Numbered from the stretch's first letter, positions 42,657-54,184 are shown. The stretch is DNA of 64,000 nt from Hordeum vulgare subsp. vulgare (GCF_904849725.1 NC_058519.1:577385169-577449168), one strand, 5' to 3'. The notes: generated from the sequence alone by a model not told the origin. A program made the numbers and translations.

Positions 42657-42688
42657 CTTAAACGCAAAGAAAAAAGGACCGGAGGGAG
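42657..42688 (-). repeat. Right terminal inverted repeat of the MLE
   Basis: Perfect inverted partner of 38801-38832, ending GGACCGGAGGGAG on the + strand. Confidence 0.95.
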
Positions 42689-42690
42689 TA
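42689..42690. other. TA target-site duplication, right
   Basis: TA directly after the right TIR, followed by G and further TAG repeats, so the reading of the microsatellite is in register across the element. Confidence 0.9.
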
Positions 42691-42745
42691 GTAGTAGTAG
42701 TAGTAGTAGGGGCAAGCATAAGGAACAAATAGATAGTTGCATGTC

Positions 42746-42865
42746 GGATGCGATCATACCAGCACTAAAGCACCGGATCCCATCAGAACTCCGAAGTTAA
42801 GCGTGCTTGGGCGAGAGTAGTACTAGGATGGGTGACCTCCTGGGAAGTCCTCGTGTTGCATTCCC
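42746..42865 (+). rRNA. 5S rRNA gene, copy 127 (first after transposon)
   Basis: Consensus; starts 58 bases after the transposon with an intact 5' flank. Unit 292 bp. Confidence 0.98.
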
Positions 42866-43037
42866 CTTTTTAAATATATTTTTGCGCCACGTGACAAGGA
42901 TGACGCGGGAGCGTGATCTATATGACCTCATTTTCTTATTTTTGACGATTACTGTGTGACTTTTCCCACCGCGCTTGACACCCAACGACTAGTAGTAGTA
43001 GGGGCAAGCATAAGGAACAAATAGATAGTTGCATGTC

Positions 43038-43157
43038 GGATGCGATCATACCAGCACTAAAGCACCGGATCCCATCAGAACTCCGAAGTTAAGCGTGCTT
43101 GGGCGAGAGTAGTACTAGGATTGGTGACCTCCTGGGAAGTCCTCGTGTTGCATTCCC
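43038..43157 (+). rRNA. 5S rRNA gene, copy 128
   Basis: G85T (C box). Unit 316 bp. Confidence 0.97.
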
Positions 43158-43281
43158 CTTTTTAAATATATTTTTGCGCCACGTGACAAGGATGACGCGG
43201 GAGCGTGATCTATATGACCTCATTTTCTTATTTTTGACGATTACTGTGTGACTTTTCCCACCGCGCTTGACACCCAACGAC

Positions 43282-43315
<34 letters not shown>

Positions 43316-43353
43316 TGGGGCAAGCATAAGGAACAAATAGATAGTTGCATGTT

Positions 43354-43473
43354 GGATGCGATCATAACAGCACTAAAGCACCGGAACCCATCAGAACTCC
43401 GAAGTTAAGCGTGCTTGGGCGAGAGTAGTACTAGGATGGGTGACCTCCTGGGAAGTCCTCGTGTTGCATTCCC
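43354..43473 (+). rRNA. 5S rRNA gene, copy 129
   Basis: C14A, T33A and T at -1; the spacer ends CCAACAATTAG and its tract has CAG interruptions. Unit 310 bp. Confidence 0.96.
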
Positions 43474-43663
43474 CTTTTTAAATATATTTTTGCGCCACGT
43501 GACAAGGATGACGCGGGAGCGTGATCTATATGACCTCATTTTCTTATTTTTGACGATTACTGTGTGACTTTTCCCACCGCGCTTGACACCCAACAATTAG
43601 TAGTAGCAGCAGCAGTAGTAGTAGTAGGGGCAAGCATAAGGAACAAATAGATAGTTGCATGTC

Positions 43664-43783
43664 GGATGCGATCATACCAGCACTAAAGCACCGGATCCCA
43701 TCAGAACTTCGAAGTTAAGCGTGCTTGGGCGAGAGTAGTACTAGGATGGGTGACCTCCTGGGAAGTCCTCGTGTTGCATTCCC
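43664..43783 (+). rRNA. 5S rRNA gene, copy 130
   Basis: C46T. Unit 292 bp. Confidence 0.97.
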
Positions 43784-43955
43784 CTTTTTAAATATATTTT
43801 TGCGCCACGTGACAAGGATGACGCGGGAGCGTGATCTATATGACCTCATTTTCTTATTTTTGACGATTACTGTGTGACTTTTCCCACCGCGCTTGACACC
43901 CAACGACTAGTAGTAGTAGGGGCAAGCATAAGGAACAAATAGATAGTTGCATGTC

Positions 43956-44075
43956 GGATCCGATCATACCAGCACTAAAGCACCGGATCCCATCAGAACT
44001 CGGAAGTTAAGCGTGCTTGGGCGAGAGTAGTACTAGGATGGGTCACCTCCTGGGAAGTCCTCGTGTTGCATTCCC
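43956..44075 (+). rRNA. 5S rRNA gene, copy 131
   Basis: G5C, C47G, G89C (C box). The C47G/G89C pair recurs at 48131, 59666 and 62818. Unit 303 bp. Confidence 0.95.
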
Positions 44076-44258
44076 CTTTTTAAATATATTTTTGCGCCAC
44101 GTGACAAGGACGACGCGGGACCGTGATCTATATGACCTCATTTTCTTATTTTTGACGATTACTGTGTGACTTTTCCCACCGCGCTTGACACCCAACGACT
44201 AGTAGTAGTAGTAGTAGTAGTAGGGCAAGCATAAGGAACAAATAGATAGTTGCATGTT

Positions 44259-44378
44259 GGATGCGATCATACCAGCACTAAAGCATCGGATCCCATCAGA
44301 ACTCCGAAGTTAAGCGTGCTTGGGCGAGAGTAGTACTAGGATGGGTGACCTCCTGGGAAGTCCTCGTGTTGCATTCCC
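44259..44378 (+). rRNA. 5S rRNA gene, copy 132
   Basis: C28T and T at -1. Unit 301 bp. Confidence 0.97.
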
Positions 44379-44559
44379 CTTTTTAAATATATTTTTGCGC
44401 CACGTGACAAGGATGACGCGGGAGCGTGATCTATATGACCTCATTTTCTTATTTTTGACGATTACTGTGTGACTTTTCCCACCGCGCTTGACACCCAACG
44501 ACTAGTAGTAGTAGTAGTAGTAGGGGCACGCATAAGGAACAAATAGATAGTTGCATGTC

Positions 44560-44679
44560 GGATGCGATCATACCAGCACTAAAGCACCGGATCCCATCAG
44601 AACTCCGAAGTTAAGCGTGCTTGGGCGAGAGTAGTACTAGGATGGGTGACCTCCTGGGAAGTCCTCGTGTTGCATTCCC
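44560..44679 (+). rRNA. 5S rRNA gene, copy 133
   Basis: Consensus. Unit 292 bp. Confidence 0.98.
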
Positions 44680-44851
44680 CTTTTTAAATATATTTTTGCG
44701 CCACGTGACAAGGATGACGCGGGACCGTGATCTATATGACCTCATTTTCTTATTTTTGACGATTACTGTGTGACTTTTCCCACCGCGCTTGACACCCAAC
44801 GACTAGTAGTAGTAGGGGCAAGCATAAGGAACAAATAGATAGTTGCATGTC

Positions 44852-44971
44852 GGATGCGATCATACCAGCACTAAAGCACCGGATCCCATCAGAACTCCGA
44901 AGTTAAGCGTGCTTGGGCGAGAGTAGTACTAGGATGGGTAACCTCCTGGGAAGTCCTCGTGTTGCATTCCC
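44852..44971 (+). rRNA. 5S rRNA gene, copy 134
   Basis: G89A (C box). Unit 328 bp. Confidence 0.97.
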
Positions 44972-45095
44972 CTTTTTAAATATATTTTTGCGCCACGTGA
45001 CAAGGATGACGCGGGAGCGTGATCTATATGACCTCATTTTCTTATTTTTGACGATTACTGTGTGACTTTTCCCACCGCGCTTGACACCCAACGAC

Positions 45096-45141
<46 letters not shown>

Positions 45142-45179
45142 TGGGGCAAGCATAAGGAACAAATAGATAGTTGCATGTC

Positions 45180-45299
45180 GGATGCGATCATAACAGCACT
45201 AAAGCACCGGATCCCATCAGAACTCCGAAGTTAAGCGTGCTTGGGCGAGAGTAGTACTAGGTTGGGTGACCTCCTGGGAAGTCCTCGTGTTGCATTCCC
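45180..45299 (+). rRNA. 5S rRNA gene, copy 135
   Basis: C14A and A83T; the only A83T copy after the transposon. Unit 292 bp. Confidence 0.96.
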
Positions 45300-45471
45300 C
45301 TTTTTAAATATATTTTTGCGCCACGTGACAAGGATGACGCGGGAGCGTGATCTATATGACCTCATTTTCTTATTTTTGACGATTACTGTGTGACTTTTCC
45401 CACCGCGCTTGACACCCAACGACTAGTAGTAGTAGGGGCAAGCATAAGGAACAAATAGATAGTTGCATGTC

Positions 45472-45591
45472 GGATGCGATCATACCAGCACTAAAGCATC
45501 GGATCCCATCAGAACTTCGAAGTTAAGCGTGCTTGGGCGAGAGTAGTACTAGGATGGGTGACCTCCTGGGAAGTCCTCGTGTTGCATTCCC
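45472..45591 (+). rRNA. 5S rRNA gene, copy 136
   Basis: C28T and C46T. Unit 316 bp. Confidence 0.96.
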
Positions 45592-45715
45592 CTTTTTAAA
45601 TATATTTTTGCGCCACGTGACAAGGATGACGCGGGAGCGTGATCTATATGACCTCATTTTCTTATTTTTGACGATTACTGTGTGACTTTTCCCACCGCGC
45701 TTGACACCCAACGAC

Positions 45716-45751
<36 letters not shown>

Positions 45752-45787
45752 GGGCAAGCATAAGGAACAAATAGATAGTTGCATGTC

Positions 45788-45907
45788 GGATGCGATCATA
45801 CCAGCACTAAAGCACCGGATCCCATCAGAACTCCGAAGTTATGCGTGCTTGGGCGAGAGTAGTACTAGGATGGGTGACCTCCTGGGAAGTCCTCGTGTTG
45901 CATTCCC
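45788..45907 (+). rRNA. 5S rRNA gene, copy 137
   Basis: A55T (A box). Unit 331 bp. Confidence 0.97.
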
Positions 45908-46118
45908 CTTTTTAAATATATTTTTGCGCCACGTGACAAGGATGACGCGGGACCGTGATCTATATGACCTCATTTTCTTATTTTTGACGATTACTGTGTG
46001 ACTTTTCCCACCGCGCTTGACACCCAACGACTAGTAGTAGTAGTAGTAGTAGTGGTAGTAGTAGTAGTAGTAGTAGTAGTAGGGGCAAGCATAAGGAACA
46101 AATAGATAGTTGCATGTC

Positions 46119-46238
46119 GGATGCGATCATACCAGCACTAAAGCACCGGATCCCATCAGAACTCCGAAGTTAAGCGTGCTTGGGCGAGAGTGGTACTAGG
46201 ATGGGTGACCTCCTCGGAAGTCCTCGTGGTGCATTCCC
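46119..46238 (+). rRNA. 5S rRNA gene, copy 138
   Basis: A74G, G97C, T111G; relative of the unit type at 38206. Unit 352 bp. Confidence 0.96.
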
Positions 46239-46374
46239 CTTTTTAAATATATTTTTGCGCCACGTGACAAGGATGACGCGGGACCGTGATCTATATGACC
46301 TCATTTTCTTATTTTTGACGATTACTGTGTGACTTTTCCCACCGCGCTTGACACCCAACGACTAGTAGTAGTAA

Positions 46375-46434
<60 letters not shown>

Positions 46435-46470
46435 GGGCAAGCAGAAGGAACAAATAGATAGTTGCATGTC

Positions 46471-46590
46471 GGATGCGATCATACCAGCACTAAAGCACCG
46501 GATCCCATCAAAACTCTGAAGTTAAGCGTGCTTGGGCGAGAGTAGTACTAGGATGGGTGACCTCCTGGGAAGTCCTCGTGTTGCATTCCC
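46471..46590 (+). rRNA. 5S rRNA gene, copy 139
   Basis: G41A and C47T. The longest unit of the window, 447 bp, because of a 56-repeat TAG tract. Confidence 0.96.
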
Positions 46591-46713
46591 CTTTTTAAAT
46601 ATATTTTTGCGCCACGTGACAGCGATGACGCGGGAGCGTGATCTATATGACCTCATTTTCTTATTTTTGACGATTACTGTGTGACTTTCCCACCGCGCTT
46701 GACACCCAACGAC

Positions 46714-46881
<168 letters not shown>

Positions 46882-46917
46882 GGGCAAGCATAAGGAACAA
46901 ATAGATAGTTGCATGTC

Positions 46918-47037
46918 GGATGCGATCATACCAGCACTAAAGCACCGGATCCCATCAGAACTCCGAAGTTAAGCGTGCTTGGGCGAGAGTAGTACTAGGA
47001 TGGGTGACCTCCTGGGAAGTCCTCGTGTTGCATTTCC
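46918..47037 (+). rRNA. 5S rRNA gene, copy 140
   Basis: C118T. Unit 290 bp. Confidence 0.97.
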
Positions 47038-47207
47038 CTTTTTAAATATATTTTTGCGCCACGTGACAAGGATGACGCGGGAGCGTGATCTATAACCTCA
47101 TTTTCTTATTTTTGACGATTACTGTGTGACTTTTCCCACCGCGCTTAACACCCAACGACTAGTAGTAGTAGGGGCAAGCATAAGGAACAAATAGATAGTT
47201 GCATGTC

Positions 47208-47327
47208 GGATGCGATCATACCAGCACTAAAGCACCGGATCCCATCAGAACTCCGAAGTTAAGCGTGCTTGGGCGAGAGTAGTACTAGGATTGGTGACCT
47301 CCTGGGAAGTCCTCGTGTTGCATTCCC
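47208..47327 (+). rRNA. 5S rRNA gene, copy 141
   Basis: G85T, as copy 128. Unit 319 bp. Confidence 0.97.
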
Positions 47328-47451
47328 CTTTTTAAATATATTTTTGCGCCACGTGACAAGGATGACGCGGGAGCGTGATCTATATGACCTCATTTTCTTA
47401 TTTTTGACGATTACTGTGTGACTTTTCCCACCGCGCTTGACACCCAACGAC

Positions 47452-47488
<37 letters not shown>

Positions 47489-47526
47489 TGGGGAAAGCAT
47501 AAGGAACAAATAGATAGTTGCATGTC

Positions 47527-47645
47527 GGATGCGATCATAACAGCACTAAAGCACCGGATCCCATCAGAACTCCGAAGTTAAGCGTGCTTGGGGAGAGTAG
47601 TACTAGGATGGGTGACCTCCTGGGAAGTCCTCGTGTTGCATTCCC
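47527..47645 (+). rRNA. 5S rRNA gene, copy 142
   Basis: C14A and deletion of C67 (first base of the IE); 119 nt. Unit 312 bp. Confidence 0.95.
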
Positions 47646-47838
47646 CTTTTTAAATATATTTTTGCGCCACGTGACAAGGATGACGCGGGAGCGTGATCTA
47701 TATGACCTCATTTTCTTATTTTTGACGATTACTGTGTGACTTTTCCCACCGCGCTTGACACCCAACAATTAGTAGTAGTAGCAGCAGTAGTAGTAGTAGT
47801 AGGGGCAAGCATAAGGAACAAATAGATAGTTGCATGTC

Positions 47839-47958
47839 GGATGCGATCATACCAGCACTAAAGCACCGGATCCCATCAGAACTTCGAAGTTAAGCGTGCT
47901 TGGGCGAGAGTAGTACTAGGATGGGTGACCTCCTGGGAAGTCCTCGTGTTGCATTCCC
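47839..47958 (+). rRNA. 5S rRNA gene, copy 143
   Basis: C46T. Unit 292 bp. Confidence 0.97.
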
Positions 47959-48130
47959 CTTTTTAAATATATTTTTGCGCCACGTGACAAGGATGACGCG
48001 GGAGCGTGATCTATATGACCTCATTTTCTTATTTTTGACGATTACTGTGTGACTTTTCCCACCGCGCTTGACACCCAACGACTAGTAGTAGTAGGGGCAA
48101 GCATAAGGAACAAATAGATAGTTGCATGTC

Positions 48131-48250
48131 GGATGCGATCATACCAGCACTAAAGCACCGGATCCCATCAGAACTCGGAAGTTAAGCGTGCTTGGGCGAG
48201 AGTAGTACTAGGATGGGTCACCTCCTGGGAAGTCCTCGTGTTGCATTCCC
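48131..48250 (+). rRNA. 5S rRNA gene, copy 144
   Basis: C47G and G89C. Unit 297 bp. Confidence 0.96.
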
Positions 48251-48427
48251 CTTTTTAAATATATTTTTGCGCCACGTGACAAGGACGACGCGGGACCGTG
48301 ATCTATATGACCTCATTTTCTTATTTTTGACGATTACTGTGTGACTTTTCCCACCGCGCTTGACACCCAACGACTAGTAGTAGTAGTAGTAGGGCAAGCA
48401 TAAGGAACAAATAGATAGTTGCATGTC

Positions 48428-48547
48428 GGATGCGATCATACCAGCACTAAAGCACCGGATCCCATCAGAACTCCGAAGTTAAGCGTGCTTGGGCGAGAGT
48501 AGTACTAGGATGGGTGACCTCCTGGGAAGTCCTCGTGTTGCATTCCC
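48428..48547 (+). rRNA. 5S rRNA gene, copy 145
   Basis: Consensus gene; the spacer has GACGCATCAACGTG where others have GACGCGGGAGCGTG. Unit 352 bp. Confidence 0.97.
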
Positions 48548-48671
48548 CTTTTTAAATATATTTTTGCGCCACGTGACAAGGATGACGCATCAACGTGATC
48601 TATATGACCTCATTTTCTTATTTTTGACGATTACTGTGTGACTTTTCCCACCGCGCTTGACACCCAACGAC

Positions 48672-48743
<72 letters not shown>
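48672..48743 (+). repeat. (TAG)24 microsatellite
   Basis: 72 bases, following the variant spacer of the gene at 48428. Confidence 0.95.
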
Positions 48744-48779
48744 GGGCAAGCATAAGGAACAAATAGATAGTTGCATTTT

Positions 48780-48899
48780 GGATGCGATCATACCAGCACT
48801 AAAGCACCGGATCCCATCAGAACTTCGAAGTTAAGCGTGCTTGGGCGAGAGTAGTACTAGGATGGGTGACCTCCTGGGAAGTCCTCGTGTTGCATTCCC
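48780..48899 (+). rRNA. 5S rRNA gene, copy 146
   Basis: C46T; the 5' flank ends GCATTTT, changing -3 and -1. Unit 300 bp. Confidence 0.96.
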
Positions 48900-49079
48900 C
48901 TTTTTAAATATATTTTTGCGCCACGTGACAAGGATGACGCGGGACCGTGATCTATATGACCTCATTTTCTTATTGTTGACGATTACTGTGTGACTTTTCC
49001 CACCGCGCTTGACACCCAACGACTAGTAGTAGTAGTAGTAGTAGGGCAAGCATAAGGAACAAATAGATAGTTGCATGTC

Positions 49080-49199
49080 GGATGCGATCATACCAGCACT
49101 AAAGCACCGGATCCCATCAGAACTCCGAAGTTAAGCGTGCTTGGGCGAGAGTAGTACTAGGATGGATGACCTCCTGGGAAGTCCTCGTGTTGCATTCCC
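49080..49199 (+). rRNA. 5S rRNA gene, copy 147
   Basis: G87A (C box). Unit 310 bp. Confidence 0.97.
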
Positions 49200-49389
49200 C
49201 TTTTTAAATATATTTTTGCGCCACGTGACAAGGATGACGCGGGAGCGTGATCTATATGACCTCATTTTCTTATTTTTGACGATTACTGTGTGACTTTTCC
49301 CACCGCGCTTGACACCCAACGACTAGTAGTAGTAGTAGTAGTAGTAGTAGTAGGGGCAAGCATAAGGAACAAATAGATAGTTGCATGTC

Positions 49390-49509
49390 GGATGCGATCA
49401 TACCAGCACTAAAGCACCGGATCCCATCAGAACTCCGAAGTTAAGCGTGCTTGGGCGAGAGTAGTACTAGGATGGGTGACCTCCTGGGAAGTCCTTGTGT
49501 TGCATTCCC
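49390..49509 (+). rRNA. 5S rRNA gene, copy 148
   Basis: C107T. Unit 292 bp. Confidence 0.97.
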
Positions 49510-49681
49510 CTTTTTAAATATATTTTTGCGCCACGTGACAAGGATGACGCGGGAGCGTGATCTATATGACCTCATTTTCTTATTTTTGACGATTACTGTG
49601 TGACTTTTCCCACCGCGCTTGACACCCAACGACTAGTATTAGTAGGGGCAAGCATAAGGAACAAATAGATAGTTGCATGTC

Positions 49682-49801
49682 GGATGCGATCATACCAGCA
49701 CTAAAGCACCGGATCCCATCAGAACTCCGAAGTTAAGCGTGCTTGGGCGAGAGTAGTACTAGGATGGGTGACCTCCTGGGAAATCCTCGTGTTGCATTCC
49801 C
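49682..49801 (+). rRNA. 5S rRNA gene, copy 149
   Basis: G102A. Unit 325 bp. Confidence 0.97.
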
Positions 49802-50006
49802 CTTTTTAAATATATTTTTGCGCCACGTGACAAGGATGACGCGGGAGCGTGATCTATATGACCTCATTTTCTTATTTTTGACGATTACTGTGTGACTTTT
49901 CCCACCGCGCTTGACACCCAACGACTAGTAGTAGTAGTAGTATTAGTAGTAGTAGTAGTAGTAGTAGTTGGGCCAAGCATAAGGAACAAATAGATAGTTG
50001 CATGTC

Positions 50007-50125
50007 GGATGCGATCATAACAGCACTAAAGCACCGGATCCCATCAGAACTCCGAAGTTAAGCGTGCTTGGGCGAGAGTAGTACTAGGATGGGTGACCTC
50101 CTGGAAGTCCTCGTGTTGCATTCCC
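50007..50125 (+). rRNA. 5S rRNA gene, copy 150
   Basis: C14A and one G of G97-G99 deleted; 119 nt. Unit 315 bp. Confidence 0.95.
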
Positions 50126-50321
50126 CTTTTTAAATATATTTTTGCGCCACGTGACAAGGATGACGCGGGAGCGTGATCTATATGACCTCATTTTCTTATT
50201 TTTGACGATTACTGTGTGACTTTTCCCACCGCGCTTGACACCCAACAATTAGTAGTAGTAGCAGCAGCAGTAGTAGTAGTAGTAGGGGCAAGCATAAGGA
50301 ACAAATAGATAGTTGCATGTC

Positions 50322-50441
50322 GGATGCGATCATACCAGCACTAAAGCACCGGATCCCATCAGAACTTCGAAGTTAAGCGTGCTTGGGCGAGAGTAGTACT
50401 AGGATGGGTGACCTCCTGGGAAGTCCTCGTGTTGCATTCCC
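50322..50441 (+). rRNA. 5S rRNA gene, copy 151
   Basis: C46T; the backup T-run is lengthened (AAATATTTTTTTG). Unit 291 bp. Confidence 0.97.
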
Positions 50442-50612
50442 CTTTTTAAATATTTTTTTGCGCCACGTGACAAGGATGACGCGGGAGCGTGATCTATATG
50501 ACCTCATTTTCTTATTTTTGACGATTACTGTGTGACTTTTCCCACCGCGCTTGACACCCAACGACTACTGTAGTAGGGGCAAGCATAAGGAACAAATAGA
50601 TAGTTGCATGTC

Positions 50613-50732
50613 GGATGCGATCATAACAGCACTAAAGCACCGGATCCCATCAGAACTCCGAAGTTAAGCGTGCTTGGGCGAGAGTAGTACTAGGATGGGT
50701 GACCTCCTGGGAAGTCCTCGTGTTGCATTCCC
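50613..50732 (+). rRNA. 5S rRNA gene, copy 152
   Basis: C14A. Unit 352 bp. Confidence 0.97.
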
Positions 50733-50856
50733 CTTTTTAAATATATTTTTGCGCCACGTGACAAGGATGACGCGGGAGCGTGATCTATATGACCTCATTT
50801 TCTTATTTTTGACGATTACTGTGTGACTTTTCCCACCGCGCTTGACACCCAACGAC

Positions 50857-50926
<70 letters not shown>

Positions 50927-50964
50927 TGGGGCAAGCATAAGGAACAAATAGATAGTTGCATGTC

Positions 50965-51084
50965 GGATGCGATCATACCAGCACTAAAGCACCGGATCCC
51001 ATCAGAACTCCGAAGTTAAGCGTGCTTGGGCGAGAGTAGTACTAGGATGGGTGACCTCCTGGGAAGTCCTCGTGTTGCATTCCC
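50965..51084 (+). rRNA. 5S rRNA gene, copy 153
   Basis: Consensus. Unit 298 bp. Confidence 0.98.
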
Positions 51085-51262
51085 CTTTTTAAATATATTT
51101 TTGCGCCACGTGACAAGGATGACGCGGGACCGTGATCTATATGACCTCATTTTCTTATTTTTGACGATTACTGTGTGACTTTTCCCACCGCGCTTGACAC
51201 CCAACGACTAGTAGTAGTAGTAGTAGGGGCAAGCATAAGGAACAAATAGATAGTTGCATGTC

Positions 51263-51382
51263 GGATGCGATCATACCAGCACTAAAGCATCGGATCCCAT
51301 CAGAACTCCGAAGTTAAGCGTGCTTGGGCGAGAGTAGTACTAGGATGGGTGACCTCCTGGGAAGTCCTCGTGTTGCATTCCC
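51263..51382 (+). rRNA. 5S rRNA gene, copy 154
   Basis: C28T. Unit 301 bp. Confidence 0.97.
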
Positions 51383-51563
51383 CTTTTTAAATATATTTTT
51401 GCGCCACGTGACAAGGATGACGCGGGACCGTGATCTATATGACCTCATTTTCTTATTTTTGACGATTAGTGTGTGACTTTTCCCATCGCGCTTGACACCC
51501 AACGACTAGTAGTAGTAGTAGTAGTAGGGGCAAGCATAAGGAACAAATAGATAGTTGCATGTC

Positions 51564-51683
51564 GGATGCGATCATACCAGCACTAAAGCACCGGATCCCA
51601 TCAGAACTCCGAAGTTAAGCGTGCTTGGGCGAGAGTAGTACTAGGATGGGTGACCTCCTGGGAAGTCCTCGTGTTGCATTCCC
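51564..51683 (+). rRNA. 5S rRNA gene, copy 155
   Basis: Consensus gene; the spacer has GACGCGTGAACGTG. Unit 382 bp. Confidence 0.98.
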
Positions 51684-51807
51684 CTTTTTAAATATATTTT
51701 TGCGCCACGTGACAAGGATGACGCGTGAACGTGATCTATATGACCTCATTTTCTTATTTTTGACGATTACTGTGTGACTTTTCCCACCGCGCTTGACACC
51801 CAACGAC

Positions 51808-51909
<102 letters not shown>

Positions 51910-51945
51910 GGGCAAGCATAAGGAACAAATAGATAGTTGCATGTT

Positions 51946-52065
51946 GGATGCGATCATACCAGCACTAAAGCACCGGATCCTATCAGAACTTCGAAGTTAA
52001 GCGTGCTTGGGCGAGAGTAGTACTAGGATGGGTGACCTCCTGGGAAGTCCTCGTGTTGCATTCCC
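51946..52065 (+). rRNA. 5S rRNA gene, copy 156
   Basis: C36T, C46T and T at -1. Unit 300 bp. Confidence 0.96.
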
Positions 52066-52245
52066 CTTTTTAAATATATTTTTGCGCCACGTGACAAGGA
52101 TGACGCGGGACCGTGATCTATATGACCTCATTTTCTTATTTTTGACGATTACTGTGTGACTTTTCCCACCGCGCTTGACACCCAACGACTAGTAGTAGTA
52201 GTAGTAGTAGGGCAAGCATAAGGAACAAATAGATAGTTGCATGTC

Positions 52246-52365
52246 GGATGCGATCATACCAGCACTAAAGCACCGGATCCCATCAGAACTCCGAAGTTAA
52301 GCGTGCTTGGGCGAGAGTAGTACTAGGATGGGTGACCTCCTGGGAAGTCCTCGTGTTGCATTCCC
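52246..52365 (+). rRNA. 5S rRNA gene, copy 157
   Basis: Consensus. Unit 301 bp. Confidence 0.98.
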
Positions 52366-52546
52366 CTTTTTAAATATATTTTTGCGCCACGTGACAAGGA
52401 TGACGCGGGAGCGTGATCTATATGACCTCATTTTCTTATTTTTGACGATTACTGTGTGACTTTTCCCACCGCGCTTGACACCCAACGACTAGTAGTAGTA
52501 GTAGTAGTAGGGGCAAGCATAAGGAACAAATAGATAGTTGCATGTC

Positions 52547-52666
52547 GGATGCGATCATACCAGCACTAAAGCACCGGATCCCATCAGAACTCCGAAGTTA
52601 AGCGTGCTTGGGCGAGAGTAGTACTAGGATGGGTGACCTCCTGGGAAGTCCTCGTGTTGCATTCCC
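52547..52666 (+). rRNA. 5S rRNA gene, copy 158
   Basis: Consensus. Unit 292 bp. Confidence 0.98.
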
Positions 52667-52838
52667 CTTTTTAAATATATTTTTGCGCCACGTGACAAGG
52701 ATGACGCGGGAGCGTGATCTATATGACCTCATTTTCTTATTTTTGACGATTACTGTGTGACTTTTCCCACCGCGCTTGACACCCAACGACTAGTAGTAGT
52801 AGGGGCAAGCATAAGGAACAAATAGATAGTTGCATGTC

Positions 52839-52958
52839 GGATGCGATCATACCAGCACTAAAGCACCGGATCCCATCAGAACTCCGAAGTTAAGCGTGCT
52901 TGGGCGAGAGTAGTACTAGGATGGGTGACCTCTTGGGAAGTCCTCGTGTTGCATTCCC
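52839..52958 (+). rRNA. 5S rRNA gene, copy 159
   Basis: C95T (C box). Unit 325 bp. Confidence 0.97.
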
Positions 52959-53163
52959 CTTTTTAAATATATTTTTGCGCCACGTGACAAGGATGACGCG
53001 GGAGCGTGATCTATATGACCTCATTTTCTTATTTTTGACGATTACTGTGTGACTTTTCCCACCGCGCTTGACACCCAACGACTAGTAGTAGTAGTAGTAT
53101 TAGTATTAGTAGTAGTAGTAGTAGTTGGGGCAAGCATAAGGAACAAATAGATAGTTGCATGTC

Positions 53164-53282
53164 GGATGCGATCATAACAGCACTAAAGCACCGGATCCCA
53201 TCAGAACTCCGAAGTTAAGCGTGCTTGGGCGAGAGTAGTACTAGGATGGGTGACCTCCTGGAAGTCCTCGTGTTGCATTCCC
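53164..53282 (+). rRNA. 5S rRNA gene, copy 160
   Basis: C14A and one G of G97-G99 deleted; 119 nt. Unit 312 bp. Confidence 0.95.
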
Positions 53283-53475
53283 CTTTTTAAATATATTTTT
53301 GCGCCACGTGACAAGGATGACGCGGGAGCGTGATCTATATGACCTCATTTTCTTATTTTTGACGATTACTGTGTGACTTTTCCCACCGCGCTTGACACCC
53401 AACAATTAGTAGTAGTAGCAGTAGTAGTAGTAGTAGTAGGGGCAAGCATAAGGAACAAATAGATAGTTGCATGTC

Positions 53476-53595
53476 GGATGCGATCATACCAGCACTAAAG
53501 CACCGGATCCCATCAGAACTTCGAAGTTAAGCGTGCTTGGGCGAGAGTAGTACTAGGATGGGTGACCTCCTGGGAAGTCCTCGTGTTGCATTCCC
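53476..53595 (+). rRNA. 5S rRNA gene, copy 161
   Basis: C46T with the lengthened backup T-run, as copy 151. Unit 292 bp. Confidence 0.97.
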
Positions 53596-53767
53596 CTTTT
53601 TAAATATTTTTTTGCGCCACGTGACAAGGATGACGCGGGAGCGTGATCTATATGACCTCATTTTCTTATTTTTGACGATTACTGTGTGACTTTTCCCACC
53701 GCGCTTGACACCCAACGACTAGTAGTAGTAGGGGCAAGCATAAGGAACAAATAGATAGTTGCATGTC

Positions 53768-53887
53768 GGATGCGATCATAAGAGCACTAAAGCACCGGAT
53801 CCCATCAGAACTCCGAAGTTAAGCGTGCTTGGGCGAGAGTAGTACTAGGATGGGTGACCTCCTGGGAAGTCCTCGTGTTGCATTCCC
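53768..53887 (+). rRNA. 5S rRNA gene, copy 162
   Basis: C14A and C15G. Unit 297 bp. Confidence 0.96.
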
Positions 53888-54064
53888 CTTTTTAAATATA
53901 TTTTTGCGCCACGTGACAAGGATGACGCGGGAGCGTGATCTATATGACCTCATTTTCTTATTTTTGACGATTACTGTGTGACTTTTCCCACCGCGCTTGA
54001 CACCCAACGACTAGTAGTAGTAGTAGTAGGGCAAGCATAAGGAACAAATAGATAGTTGCATGTC

Positions 54065-54184
54065 GGATGCGATCATACCAGCACTAAAGCATCGGATCCC
54101 ATCAGAACTCCGAAGTTAAGCGTGCTTGGGCGAGAGTAGTACTAGGATGGGTGACCTCCTGGGAAGTCCTTGTGTTGCATTCCC
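54065..54184 (+). rRNA. 5S rRNA gene, copy 163
   Basis: C28T and C107T. Unit 331 bp. Confidence 0.96.

Larger units (their letters stand above)
38801..42688 (+). mobile_element. Intact mariner-like element (Tc1/mariner superfamily, plant MLE)
   Basis: A 3888-bp DNA transposon inserted in the TAG microsatellite of a 5S spacer. The ends are a perfect 32-bp inverted repeat starting CTCCCTCCGG, the type shared by plant MLEs (Osmar-like) and Stowaway MITEs, and the element is bordered by TA on both sides. It carries a spliced DD39D transposase gene on the + strand and a second, convergent gene on the - strand. Removing the element and one TA restores an uninterrupted TAG tract and an ordinary spacer, so this is a clean insertion. 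Perfect TIRs and open reading frames suggest recent arrival. No other copy, solo TIR or derived MITE is visible in the window. Assignment to a named family would need comparison with known elements. Confidence 0.95.

Noticed and set aside
38801..42688. Stowaway MITE only, without coding capacity
   Set aside because: The TIR type matches Stowaway, but the element is 3.9 kb and encodes a complete DD39D transposase, so it is a full MLE.
42398..42757. N-terminal extension of the second gene into the 5S unit
   Set aside because: The frame is open through the right TIR and TAG tract into the 5S gene, but a gene of the element cannot depend on flanking target DNA, and the extension is poly-Leu and Ser/Pro-rich low complexity.
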